64,000 nt of DNA from Taibaiella sp. (GCA_021740995.1 JAIOYR010000006.1:28519-92518); one strand, 5' to 3'. Counted from the stretch's first letter, positions 51,834 to 60,238 are shown. A program made the numbers and translations. Notes: a model not told the origin generated them from the letters alone.

Positions 51834-52052
51834 TCAATATTGGCTTTTACCCCTGTTGTTTCCTTGTTTGCGGAAATAGACATAAATAGCAGACATAGTA
51901 CAGAAGAGCAAAACGATGTACACCACGCCATAAAAAAGCACATTACCTATATCCTCCTGATAGGTGATATACTCCGGGCGATCTTCCATCCAGAAATACA
52001 GGACAGTGAGTACAATGGAGAGAATAAGTATGTTTGCAAAAGGTCTACGCAT
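51834..52052 (-). CDS. Possible small two-helix membrane protein
   Basis: 72 residues with two hydrophobic helices (ANILILSIVLTVLYFW and VLFYGVVYIVLLFCTMSAIY) separated by an acidic loop (EDRPEYITYQEDIG) and ending in a basic tail (YFRKQGNNRGKSQY). The charge pattern, with Arg at the N-terminus and basic residues after helix 2, fits a real inner-membrane protein better than the overlapping plus-strand frame. No family recognised. Confidence 0.5.
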   Translation of the reverse strand: MRRPFANILILSIVLTVLYFWMEDRPEYITYQEDIGNVLFYGVVYIVLLFCTMSAIYVYFRKQGNNRGKSQY

Positions 52053-52116
52053 ACCAATGCTCTATGCACATAATATTGAAAAGAAAACCATGGTACTGAA
52101 ATGAAACTTCGATTGT

Positions 52117-53583
52117 CTATTGCTTCACAAACTGTTGCCTGTAGCGGGTTCCACCATTCTTATCTTCTACAAGTACCCAATACATTCCTGGTGCAAGGTC
52201 TGATACCGGAACTGTAACTTCCGGCTGGCTGTGCACAGATTGTCTGCTTAATATCTGCCCGTTCATGTTCATTACAGACAAGTAAAGCACTCCCTTGTTT
52301 GCGGCCTCTGACAATGAAATAGTTATATTGCCGGTAGCAGGATTAGGGAAAACACGCATACTGCTCTGCTCTATAGTGGCAAGCTGTGTAGTAGGCGCGG
52401 TGTAGGTGAAAGTATCGTAGTAGTATACAGTAGTATAGTCAGGTGTAGTGGAATAAGATGTCCAGTTCCACTGATACTTATACAAAGTATCCGGATTGTT
52501 GTAAGAGTTGTATCCAACAATATCTCTTGATATAGGCGACCACATGTTCGCAATACTATCCCAACCATTGTGGTAAACTGTATCAGGTTTACCGGCAGCT
52601 ATGCGTTTCGACATAAAGTACTGTGGCCACCAGGTGCCATTGATAGGCTCATACTGGTGCTGCTTCCACGAGTTGTGGTATGTAAGGGTGCCGCTGTAGC
52701 CAAATGTGTCTTTCACATAAGCACCAAGCGTGGCACCATTATAAAAGCTGGTCAATACAGTAGCCAGGCGATTGCTGGCATCGTAAGTGTTTACATACTT
52801 AGACTGCTGAATGAGCGGAAGCAGAAAAGAGGTATCCGTCGTATTGGCAAAGTGATCGATAAGGGTGAGGTTGCCCGAGCCATCATAAGAATAATTGGTT
52901 CTGGCAGCTATGCGCCACACACCCAGGTGCAGCTCATACACGCTGTCCTTTACCAGTTTGCCGGTAGTGTTGTAGGTAAAAAACTGCTTGAATGCACTAT
53001 CAGCCACACCTGCATTGAGATTGAACCAAAAACCTGAATTGATATTATTGGCTGAGGTAAACGTATTAACGTAACTCCTGTTGTCGTTTGTAGCAGAATC
53101 AACAAAAATCTCTCTGAATGTCTTTAAATTATTATTGGTATCGTAAGTAGCGTAGGTAGATTCATAGAGTCCAAAGGCCGGCATAGCAAATGGATTAATC
53201 GTCCAATGCACATAAGTATCGGCAAGTACCTGAGGCGTGGTAAACACACCGGCATAATTGAACATGGGCGTGGTACTGTATGTATAGTTGTAAGGATAAA
53301 GCATATCATTGTAACTATATGCAGAACCTCTCTGCCCTGTATATCTTACCCTTACTGAATCCGAAAGGGATGACAATACATTATCCCTGGTGCTCTGTGC
53401 TACTACCCGCTGCATGAGCACACCCGCAGTAGTTTTCATAGCGGCATCGCCCTGACCGTTCATCTGCAGCAGTCCGTTTAACATTTGCCTGTGAGCAGTA
53501 AGCTCAGCATTACTTTTAGCATATTGAGCCAGTAAAGCCTGACCGGAAAAGAGCACAAAAAGGATTGTACAGATATGTTTCAT
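52117..53583 (-). CDS. T9SS type A cargo protein
   Basis: 488 residues with a signal peptide (FSGQALLAQY). The body has repeated segments with YDGSGNLTLIDHFANT, FTYNTTGKLVKDSVYEL and YDASNRLATVLTSFYNG, similar to YD/RHS-like strands but shorter. The C-terminus is a type A sorting domain: MRVFPNPATGNITISLSE, NMNGQILSRQSVH, DLAPGMYWVLVEDKNGGT. Exported across the outer membrane and probably released or surface-bound. Function unknown; no enzyme motif found. Confidence 0.85.
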   Translation of the reverse strand: MKHICTILFVLFSGQALLAQYAKSNAELTAHRQMLNGLLQMNGQGDAAMKTTAGVLMQRVVAQSTRDNVLSSLSDSVRVRYTGQRGSAYSYNDMLYPYNYTYSTTPMFNYAGVFTTPQVLADTYVHWTINPFAMPAFGLYESTYATYDTNNNLKTFREIFVDSATNDNRSYVNTFTSANNINSGFWFNLNAGVADSAFKQFFTYNTTGKLVKDSVYELHLGVWRIAARTNYSYDGSGNLTLIDHFANTTDTSFLLPLIQQSKYVNTYDASNRLATVLTSFYNGATLGAYVKDTFGYSGTLTYHNSWKQHQYEPINGTWWPQYFMSKRIAAGKPDTVYHNGWDSIANMWSPISRDIVGYNSYNNPDTLYKYQWNWTSYSTTPDYTTVYYYDTFTYTAPTTQLATIEQSSMRVFPNPATGNITISLSEAANKGVLYLSVMNMNGQILSRQSVHSQPEVTVPVSDLAPGMYWVLVEDKNGGTRYRQQFVKQ

Positions 53584-53748
53584 TATTGCCTGGATATATG
53601 TATATGAATTCGGAAAGTTAGCGCATTTTTATACAAACACCACAATTATAGCTAAAAAAAATAAAATAGGTAGAAAAGTTGACGGATATCAAAAATATAC
53701 GTACTTTGCTTGTGTATGTTTTAAAAAATCTTACAATTCAATACTGTT

Positions 53749-54867
53749 ATGAATCATAAATCTACATTTTTCCGTAGCCCCAAAATGTCTGCAATGCTGG
53801 CCACACTGGCTGTTGCGGGTCTGTTCAGCATTACTTCCTGTAGCAAAAAGGAAGCTGCCAAAGACAATAAAATGACCACGATAGAATGTGGTACTGCACC
53901 TACCGATGCTACTACCCCCGCTACAAAAGGGAAGGGCGGCGTGCAGCGCTCACTCAGCAGCGTAGTAACGGTTGCAGGCATTCGCCCTATAGAGGGCAGC
54001 ACGTCAATAGAGGTTTTCTTCAATGAAAACACCGAATTTTTCAGTGTATCGGAACCCGCACTTATAAATACAGTAAAAGAAGCACTCAGCACCGGTAATC
54101 CTTTGCTTGTTACTTTCAATCCATGGGAGGGAGTGCTGATTAGTGCCACTACACCCGATGCTAAAGATATAGCAGCAGTAAAATCAAGAGCAACTGTTTT
54201 TAGTGCTGAAAATTCGCGTATTATAGATTTCACAAAAACACCCGATGATGTAATCAATGAACCCGAGGCAATGGGTATATTGAACGCAACTGACCCAGGT
54301 CTTAACAACCTTATTCCTGATTTCGCTACCGCGCAATTAATGTTCGACTACATTGCAAATCAGTGCTGCAGATTACCTGGCCCATTCTCAATAGATTATT
54401 GTATTTCATTTCAGTATTGTCAGGATGGCTGTTATGCCCGTGCTCATAAAATGTGCTGGATCATCAACAACAAATACAAATACGGCACTAAAAAAATATT
54501 CAGTTTTGCTAATGCCGGCTCAGACAAACTATGTGTGCAAGGGCAAAAATGGGGTGGCTGCTGTATACGCTGGTGGTACCACGTGGCACCACTAGTGACC
54601 ATAAAGACACCAACCGGGCCAAAAGCTTATGTATTTGACCCTGCTATGTTCAACCAGCCGGTGTTGCTGGCCACATGGCTGCATGCTCAGGAAAACCCTG
54701 CATGTGCCACCGGCTCTATGGTTGCAAACGTGACTATGATCAATGTGCAGCCTACCACTTCTTACGCACCATCTGGCTCATCAGGCTTAGTGTTTGGCAC
54801 AGACCCAAGCTATACTTCTACAAATACTACGCTATACAACTACGCAAACCTGGTTACATGTCCATAA
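53749..54867 (+). CDS. Protein-glutaminase family lipoprotein (with pro-domain)
   Basis: 372 residues. Signal with SPII lipobox FSITSC (Cys31). Residues about 70-185 form a pro-domain-like region (VVTVAGIRPIEGSTSIEVFF). The C-terminal domain carries the catalytic triad of Chryseobacterium protein-glutaminase: Cys228 in CQDGCYARAHKMCW, His278 in CCIRWWYHVAPLV, Asp297 in YVFDPAMF. The stretch DGCYARAHKM is also a hallmark of that enzyme. Family members hydrolyse the side-chain amide of Gln in proteins, giving Glu and ammonia, and are made as inactive zymogens. Here the enzyme is membrane-anchored, at least before processing. A small pro-domain-like lipoprotein overlaps its end by 10 bases. Confidence 0.85.
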   Translation: MNHKSTFFRSPKMSAMLATLAVAGLFSITSCSKKEAAKDNKMTTIECGTAPTDATTPATKGKGGVQRSLSSVVTVAGIRPIEGSTSIEVFFNENTEFFSVSEPALINTVKEALSTGNPLLVTFNPWEGVLISATTPDAKDIAAVKSRATVFSAENSRIIDFTKTPDDVINEPEAMGILNATDPGLNNLIPDFATAQLMFDYIANQCCRLPGPFSIDYCISFQYCQDGCYARAHKMCWIINNKYKYGTKKIFSFANAGSDKLCVQGQKWGGCCIRWWYHVAPLVTIKTPTGPKAYVFDPAMFNQPVLLATWLHAQENPACATGSMVANVTMINVQPTTSYAPSGSSGLVFGTDPSYTSTNTTLYNYANLVTCP

Positions 54868-55217
54868 AAAAAACATTCAGTATTAAACTTGTAAACTCAA
54901 CATGCGCTATTTGCATGTTGAGTTTATTGTTTTTACTAAGTTCATTGCAATCGTGCGCTATACAAAAGAAGAAAAAAAATACCGGAAAAACGCCTGTGGA
55001 ATATGCCCTGACCGTAGCTGCCATCAGTACCCCCCGTAGCGAGGATGCGTATATAGAGGTCAGCTTCAATGAGTCTGCCCGGTTTTACCGCATACCCAAA
55101 AACACTGCCCCCTCCTACCTGGACCTGCTGCGCCAGTCTCAGAAAAACAGTACACCCGTACTGATAAAAAGGGCAAATGAGTACTCAGACATCATACTCA
55201 GGGTAAAGAAGAAGTAA
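54858..55217 (+). CDS. Small lipoprotein resembling a protein-glutaminase pro-domain
   Basis: 119 residues from the ATG at 54858 (MSIKKTFSIKLV), which lies inside the last codons of the glutaminase, so translation is coupled. Signal with lipobox LQSC (Cys33) and a Lys-rich linker. The folded part, residues 48-115, repeats the pro-domain pattern of the preceding protein: YALTVAAIS and AYIEVSFNESARFYRIPK against its VVTVAGI and SIEVFFNENTEFFSV, then LLRQSQKNSTPVLIKR. From memory it is even closer to the pro-region of Chryseobacterium protein-glutaminase. A free-standing inhibitor or immunity protein for the glutaminase is inferred. No catalytic residues. Confidence 0.75.
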   Translation: MSIKKTFSIKLVNSTCAICMLSLLFLLSSLQSCAIQKKKKNTGKTPVEYALTVAAISTPRSEDAYIEVSFNESARFYRIPKNTAPSYLDLLRQSQKNSTPVLIKRANEYSDIILRVKKK

Positions 55218-55224
55218 CATCACC

Positions 55225-55290
55225 CTACTCCTTCACAAACCGCCTTACCGCTACCTCATTCACTTTTACAAAGTAAAGATTGGGTGGTAA
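55225..55290 (-). pseudogene. Relic of a T9SS sorting-domain C-terminus
   Basis: On the minus strand a short frame reads LPPNLYFVKVNEVAVRRF, then VKE and a stop, the typical end of a type A sorting domain (usually GLYFVKVxxxGxVxxxKFVKE). Upstream, the frame runs straight into the dispersed hairpin repeat at 55296-55343, so nothing of the original gene body remains. A small remnant, perhaps cut by insertion of that repeat. Confidence 0.55.
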
Positions 55291-55295
55291 CAACC

Positions 55296-55343
55296 GTCCT
55301 CGCCGGGTCTCCGGCTTTTTCTGCCGTGACCCGGCGACATCAA
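55296..55343. repeat. Dispersed hairpin repeat, copy B
   Basis: Hairpin arms GCCGGGTC (55302-55309) and GACCCGGC (55328-55335), T-rich loop with TTTTTCTGCC, followed by GACATCA. Same arms, loop and tail as copy A at 26558-26606. It sits in the T9SS relic. Confidence 0.65.
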
Positions 55344-55484
55344 GGTACAAAAGTTCAAAACAGATTCATCAACTTTTTAGCCCTGATTTACACCGTGCCC
55401 CTGAAAAAGGAGACACGGCTACGACGGGGCGCAGCCCATCCGAAACAAAGACTGCTCTACCCTGGTAAACTATCAACAAAAAAC

Positions 55485-56006
55485 TTAGTGACTAAAAATG
55501 TCAATTATAAGCGTGTACTTGCTTAAATCCCTGTTGTAGTTCGCCTCCAGTGTTACGTGGGGTGGCATCTGATCTTTGGGGGTGCCGGGAGGTACATCTT
55601 TGGTGAATACGACCTTCTTATAATCGCTCAGCCCCTGAGAGCCGTTAGACTGATAGGAGAGCTTGTAACCCAATGGCACCAGGCAGGTGTGCAGCTTTCT
55701 TTTATATTCGCCATACACTGCCATCAGCTCATCTTTATTGGTAGTCTGGGCAAATGCGCCCTCATAGAAAAAACCTGTGGAATTGACAATCTGGTGATTT
55801 GTACCACCAGGCACCTGCACAGTGCTGGTCCATATAGTAGCCTTATTGCCTGATTCTATTATACGTCCCTGAATATTGGTGAAATTGTTTTGGGCATCTT
55901 TCAAAACTGTATTCACACCATCACAAAACTCACCTGTTTGTGCCTGCACATTAGTATATAGCACCACTAATGCTACCAATAACATCACTAATCGATTTCT
56001 AAACAT
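55485..56006 (-). CDS. Hypothetical secreted protein
   Basis: 173 residues. Signal peptide VVLYTNVQAQTG, followed by a soluble domain with FCDGVNTVLKDAQNNFTNI, a long beta-rich centre and a C-terminal PPHVTLEANYNRDLSKYTLII. Two cysteines (FCDG and LHTCLVP) could pair. No family recognised with confidence; it lies alone between the repeat region and the rplQ terminator. Confidence 0.7.
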   Translation of the reverse strand: MFRNRLVMLLVALVVLYTNVQAQTGEFCDGVNTVLKDAQNNFTNIQGRIIESGNKATIWTSTVQVPGGTNHQIVNSTGFFYEGAFAQTTNKDELMAVYGEYKRKLHTCLVPLGYKLSYQSNGSQGLSDYKKVVFTKDVPPGTPKDQMPPHVTLEANYNRDLSKYTLIIDIFSH

Positions 56007-56107
56007 ATTGCAACTTACGAAATAACGAACAAAAATATCGGCTCTTCACACAACTTTATAATGCCGGCAGGAGGGCAGCGCCAGCCAGGTGTGGCAATAG
56101 CGCACAA

Positions 56108-56137
56108 AAAAACGGCTACCCGTAGATAGCCGTTTTT
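56108..56137. terminator. Bidirectional terminator after rplQ
   Basis: Arms AAAAACGGCTA (56108-56118) and TAGCCGTTTTT (56127-56137), perfect 11-bp stem with an 8-nt loop and T runs on both strands. It ends the ribosomal operon. Confidence 0.9.
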
Positions 56138-56158
56138 GAAAATATTATAGTCTGCTAA

Positions 56159-56713
56159 TTAAGCGTTGTTTTCTTCTGTCTCAGCGGCTGGTGCAGCTTC
56201 TTCTGCTACATCTGCTACTGTTTCAGCAGGTGCAGCTGCTACTTCGGCTTGTACCGGTGCTACTGTTTCTGCTTTCTTAGTGCTACCACCACCGCTACGA
56301 CGGCTGCGGCGTGTTTTCTTAGCTGCCTGCTCTTCTACATCTTTACCATAGATAGTATTGAAGTCAACCAGTTCTATCATAGCCATATCAGCAGCATCAC
56401 CTATACGGCGTGGCAACTTGATGATACGTGTGTATCCACCCGGACGGTCTGCAACTTTATCTCCTATTACACCGAACAGTTCTTTGATGGCTTCTTTATC
56501 CTGCAGATAGCTGAATACAATACGACGATTGTGCATATTGTCTGTCTTACTGCGGGTAATCATAGGCTCGGCATATACACGCAGCGACTTAGCCTTGGCT
56601 AATGTAGTGGTGATACGCTTGTACTGAATAAGCTGGCATGTAAGGTTTGAAAGCAGGGCAGCGCGGTGAGAGGCGGTGCGGCTTAAATTTTTGATTTTGT
56701 CTCCGTGACGCAT
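56159..56713 (-). CDS. rplQ: 50S ribosomal protein L17 with Ala/Glu tail
   Basis: 184 residues. The first 120 are standard L17 ([59 protein letters not shown]). A tail of about 55 residues follows, basic then very Ala/Glu-rich ([17 protein letters not shown]), present in other Bacteroidota but variable in length. Last gene of the infA operon, 129 bases after rpoA, with a hairpin repeat in between. Confidence 0.96.
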   Translation of the reverse strand: MRHGDKIKNLSRTASHRAALLSNLTCQLIQYKRITTTLAKAKSLRVYAEPMITRSKTDNMHNRRIVFSYLQDKEAIKELFGVIGDKVADRPGGYTRIIKLPRRIGDAADMAMIELVDFNTIYGKDVEEQAAKKTRRSRRSGGGSTKKAETVAPVQAEVAAAPAETVADVAEEAAPAAETEENNA

Positions 56714-56787
56714 GACATTTGTGTTTTAATTCCCCCATACCGTGTCAGGATTTATGAGGTACTAGTGTTAAATATAAAAGTTAAAAA

Positions 56788-56835
56788 GTCAAAAGGTTAA
56801 AAGGAGGAAACCTATCCACCATTTAACCTTTTGAC
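56788..56835. repeat. Inverted repeat in the rpoA-rplQ gap
   Basis: Perfect 14-bp arms GTCAAAAGGTTAAA (56788-56801) and TTTAACCTTTTGAC (56822-56835) with a 20-nt loop. A hairpin between two operon genes could reduce rplQ expression or protect the rpoA message. Confidence 0.7.
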
Positions 56836-56842
56836 AAAATAT

Positions 56843-57841
56843 TTAGTCTTCTCCTCTGCGGAACTTGTTGATGTCCATTCCGAAGTGTAAGCCGCGCTCA
56901 TGGAGCACCTGCTCTATTTCAGACAATGACTTCTGTCCGAAGTTACGGAACTTCATCAGTTCTTCCTGAGTGTACTGTACCAACTCGCTGAGCGAATTGA
57001 TTTTGGCTGCTTTAAGACAGTTGAATGCACGCACAGAAAGTTCCAGATCTTCAAGCGGAGTATTGAGCACTTTGCGTACCAATAGTGTCTCTTCGTCTAC
57101 TATTGTTTCTTTTTCTTCGCGCCTTGTATCCAGAGAGATGTTTTCGTCGGTGATGATCATCAGGTGCTGTATAAGGATGCGTGATGCCTCCTTTACTGCT
57201 TCCTCAGGATGAATGGTACCGTCAGTGATAACTTCCATTATCAGTTTTTCAAAGTCGGTACGCTGCTCAACACGGGTATTTTCGATGTTGTACTTTACAT
57301 TCTTGATAGGAGTAAATATAGAATCGATAGCTATAAGACCGAGCAAAGCATCTTCTGGGCGGTTTTCCTCAGCAGGTACATATCCGCGACCTTTGCCGAT
57401 GTGTACTTCCATCTGGAAGCCTGTGCCAGGGTGAAGGTTGCAGATAATAAGGTCAGGGTTCATAACCTGAAAGTCAGGAAGTGCCTCACCTATCATACCG
57501 GCTGTGAATACCTCAACACCCTTTATGTTCAAATCAATTTTATGACTTACGAAATCACCAATCTCACCACTTGCTTTCAGGCGCACCTGCTTCAGGTTCA
57601 GGATAATTTCGGTAACGTCCTGAAAAACACCCTTAATTGTTGCGAACTCGTGGTCTGCACCTGGTATCCTGATGGCGGTGATTGCAAATCCTTCGAGAGA
57701 AGACAGCAACACACGACGCAAAGCATTACCGATGGTAACACCGTAACCAGGTTCTAATGGGCGAAACTCGAACTGCGCTTCAAACTCAGTTGTCTTTTGA
57801 AGAGCTATTTTATCCGGTTTTTGAAAATTCAATATGGCCAT
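56843..57841 (-). CDS. rpoA: RNA polymerase alpha subunit
   Basis: 332 residues, normal length. N-terminal domain FEFRPLEPGYGVTIGNALRR and ALLGLIAIDSIFTPIKNVKY; C-terminal domain FNCLKAAKINSLSELVQYT and FRNFGQKSLSEIEQVL with the helix-hairpin-helix that contacts UP elements and activators. Part of the infA operon between rpsD and rplQ. Confidence 0.98.
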   Translation of the reverse strand: MAILNFQKPDKIALQKTTEFEAQFEFRPLEPGYGVTIGNALRRVLLSSLEGFAITAIRIPGADHEFATIKGVFQDVTEIILNLKQVRLKASGEIGDFVSHKIDLNIKGVEVFTAGMIGEALPDFQVMNPDLIICNLHPGTGFQMEVHIGKGRGYVPAEENRPEDALLGLIAIDSIFTPIKNVKYNIENTRVEQRTDFEKLIMEVITDGTIHPEEAVKEASRILIQHLMIITDENISLDTRREEKETIVDEETLLVRKVLNTPLEDLELSVRAFNCLKAAKINSLSELVQYTQEELMKFRNFGQKSLSEIEQVLHERGLHFGMDINKFRRGED

Positions 57842-57941
57842 ATTGATATTTGTTTGATATTTATTTGTGTACTAAATATTGTGAAAAGCAACCTACAAAC
57901 AACATGGCAGAGTAGAAAAACTCTGCCAGTGCAATAAAAGA

Positions 57942-58547
57942 TTACTTAGAATACAACTCAACGATAAGCTGCTCCTTGATGTTTTCCGGAACCGACTCAC
58001 GGTCAGGGTGAGCGAGGTAACGACCTACATGATCCTTCTCGTTAAATTCAACCCATGTAATACGGGTATTCTTTGGACGAATCATAGAAAGTACAGTAAG
58101 GTTTGCTTTGCTTTTTGGTTTCAGTTCAATAACATCACCTGGCTTCAGTGTGTAAGAAGGAATGTTTACTATGTGACCATTAACCATAAGGTGCTTGTGA
58201 GAAACCAACTGACGGGCAGCAGGACGTGTAGGCGCTATACCCATACGGTATACTGCATTATCCAGACGTGCTTCGAGCAGTTTTATAAGGTTTTCACCAG
58301 TTGCACCCTTCAGGCGAGAAGCCTCTACGTAGGTGTTGGCAAACTGTTTTTCCAAAAGGCCGTAAGTGTATTTGGCTTTTTGTTTTTCCTTCAGCTGCAC
58401 TGCATACTCGCTTGGCGCTTTACGCTTGCGGGTAGGGCCGTGCTGGCCTGGAGGGTTGCTGTTTTTAGATAGGCTTTTGCCTGATCCCAGGATTGGTTCT
58501 CCGAATATGCGGCAAATCCTGTTTTTGGGTCCTGTGTAACGAGCCAT
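57942..58547 (-). CDS. rpsD: 30S ribosomal protein S4
   Basis: 201 residues, starting MARYTGPKNRICRIFGEPIL; S4 domain AVYRMGIAPTRPAARQLVSH and VNIPSYTLKPGDVIEL. It nucleates 30S assembly. It has only one Cys near the N-terminus, so it is the zinc-free form. Between rpsK and rpoA. Confidence 0.97.
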   Translation of the reverse strand: MARYTGPKNRICRIFGEPILGSGKSLSKNSNPPGQHGPTRKRKAPSEYAVQLKEKQKAKYTYGLLEKQFANTYVEASRLKGATGENLIKLLEARLDNAVYRMGIAPTRPAARQLVSHKHLMVNGHIVNIPSYTLKPGDVIELKPKSKANLTVLSMIRPKNTRITWVEFNEKDHVGRYLAHPDRESVPENIKEQLIVELYSK

Positions 58548-58690
58548 TTCGATCTTTGTGTTTTAGCTGTTCCGTCTCTCTTAAAGATCGTGAAACCTGA
58601 TCCGGGACAGCGTTGTTAAAAATAATATATAAATAGAAATCTTTTCCTTTTCTGGTTAGACAAGCTTACCAATAAAGGAAAAGAAAAAAA

Positions 58691-59092
58691 CTATACTCTA
58701 CGTTTCTTTGGAGGGCGGCAGCCATTGTGTGGCAAAGGAGTAACATCCTTGATAGATGTAACCTCGATACCTGAATTGTTCAAAGAACGAATTGCACCTT
58801 CACGGCCAGAACCCGGTCCTTTTACATATACATCTGCGCGTTTCATACCGGCGTCAGAAGCTACCTTGGCACAATCCTGAGCAGCCATCTGTGCTGCGTA
58901 AGGCGTGTTTTTCTTAGAGCCACGGAAACCCATTTTACCTGCAGAAGACCAGGAGATTACCTGACCACCCTTGTTGGTGATACTGATGATGATGTTGTTG
59001 AAGGTGGCGCTGATATGTACGTCGCCATGTGTGTCCACCTTTACTATCCGCTTTTTCGCTACTGCTTTAGCGGATGCTTGTGCTTTTGCCAT
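58691..59092 (-). CDS. rpsK: 30S ribosomal protein S11
   Basis: 133 residues with a Lys/Ala-rich start ([20 protein letters not shown]), core [19 protein letters not shown] and C-terminal [18 protein letters not shown]. It makes part of the mRNA exit channel. Between rpsM and rpsD. Confidence 0.98.
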   Translation of the reverse strand: MAKAQASAKAVAKKRIVKVDTHGDVHISATFNNIIISITNKGGQVISWSSAGKMGFRGSKKNTPYAAQMAAQDCAKVASDAGMKRADVYVKGPGSGREGAIRSLNNSGIEVTSIKDVTPLPHNGCRPPKKRRV

Positions 59093-59142
59093 TGTTTGTT
59101 GTTAAAAAAAGGTAATCAATGATATTAAACTGATGAAAAATA

Positions 59143-59178
59143 AAATTCCAAATTCCAGAAAACAAATTCCAAATTCCA
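59143..59178. repeat. 7-bp AAATTCC tandem repeat, copy 1
   Basis: Two AAATTCCAAATTCCA blocks at 59143-59157 and 59164-59178, in the gap between rpsM and rpsK. A related block is at 59655-59676. Simple slippage-type spacer DNA shared by two ribosomal gaps. Confidence 0.6.
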
Positions 59179-59241
59179 TTTTCAAAAGCCCATGCCACTC
59201 CTCCCTGTTGCACCTCAACAGATCCGGCAGTGGCAAGGATT

Positions 59242-59622
59242 TTATTTCTTCGGTGCTTTTTTCTTACCTGCAACTGTTTTACGCTTTCCTTTACGGGTAC
59301 GGCTGTTGGTACGAGTGCGCTGTCCACGTAAAGGAAGACCTTTACGATGACGAAGACCACGATAACAAGCGATATCCATAAGGCGTTTGATGTTCATCTG
59401 CACTTCTGAGCGCAACTGACCTTCTACCTTAAACTCAGCGTTGATTATATTACGAATTGAAGTCTGCTCTTCATCGTTCCATTCGTAAGCTTTTTTATCG
59501 TAGCTTACTCCTGCTTTGTCCAGGATGTAACGAGCGGTATTGTTGCCAATACCATAGATGTAGGTGAGTGCTATTTCACCACGTTTGTTTTTCGGAAGGT
59601 CAATACCAGCTATACGAGCCAT
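59242..59622 (-). CDS. rpsM: 30S ribosomal protein S13
   Basis: 126 residues: [56 protein letters not shown] and a basic tail [17 protein letters not shown]. It contacts tRNA and the 50S subunit through bridge B1. Between rpmJ and rpsK. Confidence 0.98.
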   Translation of the reverse strand: MARIAGIDLPKNKRGEIALTYIYGIGNNTARYILDKAGVSYDKKAYEWNDEEQTSIRNIINAEFKVEGQLRSEVQMNIKRLMDIACYRGLRHRKGLPLRGQRTRTNSRTRKGKRKTVAGKKKAPKK

Positions 59623-59654
59623 TGAAAACTAAATATTAAAATTTATAAAAAATG

Positions 59655-59676
59655 AAATTCCAAATTACAAATTCCA
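59655..59676. repeat. 7-bp AAATTCC tandem repeat, copy 2
   Basis: AAATTCCAAATTACAAATTCCA in the gap between rpmJ and rpsM, closely related to the blocks at 59143-59178. A small palindrome CAGATT-GG-AATCTG follows at 59675-59688. Confidence 0.55.
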
Positions 59677-59697
59677 GATTGGAATCTGTAAAGGGGT

Positions 59698-59814
59698 TTA
59701 TCCCTGCCTTTGTTTGAAGCGGGGGTTCTTTTTGTTTATGATGTACAATTTACCTTTGCGGCGTACTATTTTACAGTCTACGCTACGCTTTTTTATAGAT
59801 GCTCTTACTTTCAT
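59698..59814 (-). CDS. rpmJ: 50S ribosomal protein L36
   Basis: 38 residues: [20 protein letters not shown], then [18 protein letters not shown]. This is the standard L36 sequence of Bacteroidota and a very short gene. It has only one Cys, so it is the zinc-free form. Located between infA and rpsM, its usual place. Confidence 0.97.
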   Translation of the reverse strand: MKVRASIKKRSVDCKIVRRKGKLYIINKKNPRFKQRQG

Positions 59815-59860
59815 AATATAATATTTATCTATTTTATTAATAAGTCCCTGAAAAGGGGTT

Positions 59861-60079
59861 TTATTTATACCTGTATATTATCCTTCCGCGGCTGAGATCA
59901 TAAGGGCTCATTTCAACCCCTACTTTATCGCCTGGCAATATGCGAATGTAGTGCATGCGCATTTTTCCGGAAATAGTAGCCAGTATCTCATGCCCATTCT
60001 CTAGCCGAACGCGAAACATTGCATTTGACAATGCTTCTACTATCGTTCCGTCTTGTTTGATGAGTGGTTGTTTGGCCAT
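59861..60079 (-). CDS. infA: Translation initiation factor IF-1
   Basis: 72 residues, S1/OB fold: [40 protein letters not shown], and [20 protein letters not shown]. It occupies the ribosomal A site during initiation. First gene of the operon infA-rpmJ-rpsM-rpsK-rpsD-rpoA-rplQ with its own promoter; secY and map, its usual upstream partners, are absent. Confidence 0.98.
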   Translation of the reverse strand: MAKQPLIKQDGTIVEALSNAMFRVRLENGHEILATISGKMRMHYIRILPGDKVGVEMSPYDLSRGRIIYRYK

Positions 60080-60095
60080 ATTTTTTTAAGGACTG

Positions 60096-60103
60096 CAAAG
60101 GTA
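60096..60103 (-). promoter_or_regulatory. Promoter -7 box (TACCTTTG) for the infA operon
   Basis: The minus strand reads TACCTTTGCAGTCC, an exact TAnnTTTG box 16 bases before the infA ATG at 60079. Confidence 0.65.
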
Positions 60104-60177
60104 GTAAAAACTTTTTATTTAATTGAAAATTTTTCTTTGGAAAATTATATTTGCTAAAAAGGGTTAGTTTACCGGTA

Positions 60178-60192
60178 CTTGTACAGTACAAG
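60178..60192. promoter_or_regulatory. Perfect 15-bp palindrome (operator-like)
   Basis: CTTGTAC-A-GTACAAG lies between the AsmA gene and the infA promoter. It could be a regulatory site for infA transcription; no regulator is known. Confidence 0.35.
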
Positions 60193-60238
60193 ATTCCTCA
60201 TTTTCCCGATATCCATTATATATACAGTTACAATAAAC

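Noticed and set aside
54572..54589. parS-like CCACGTGG site
   Set aside because: It lies in the glutaminase coding sequence (around the His278 codon) and lacks the flanking TTT/AAA of parS.
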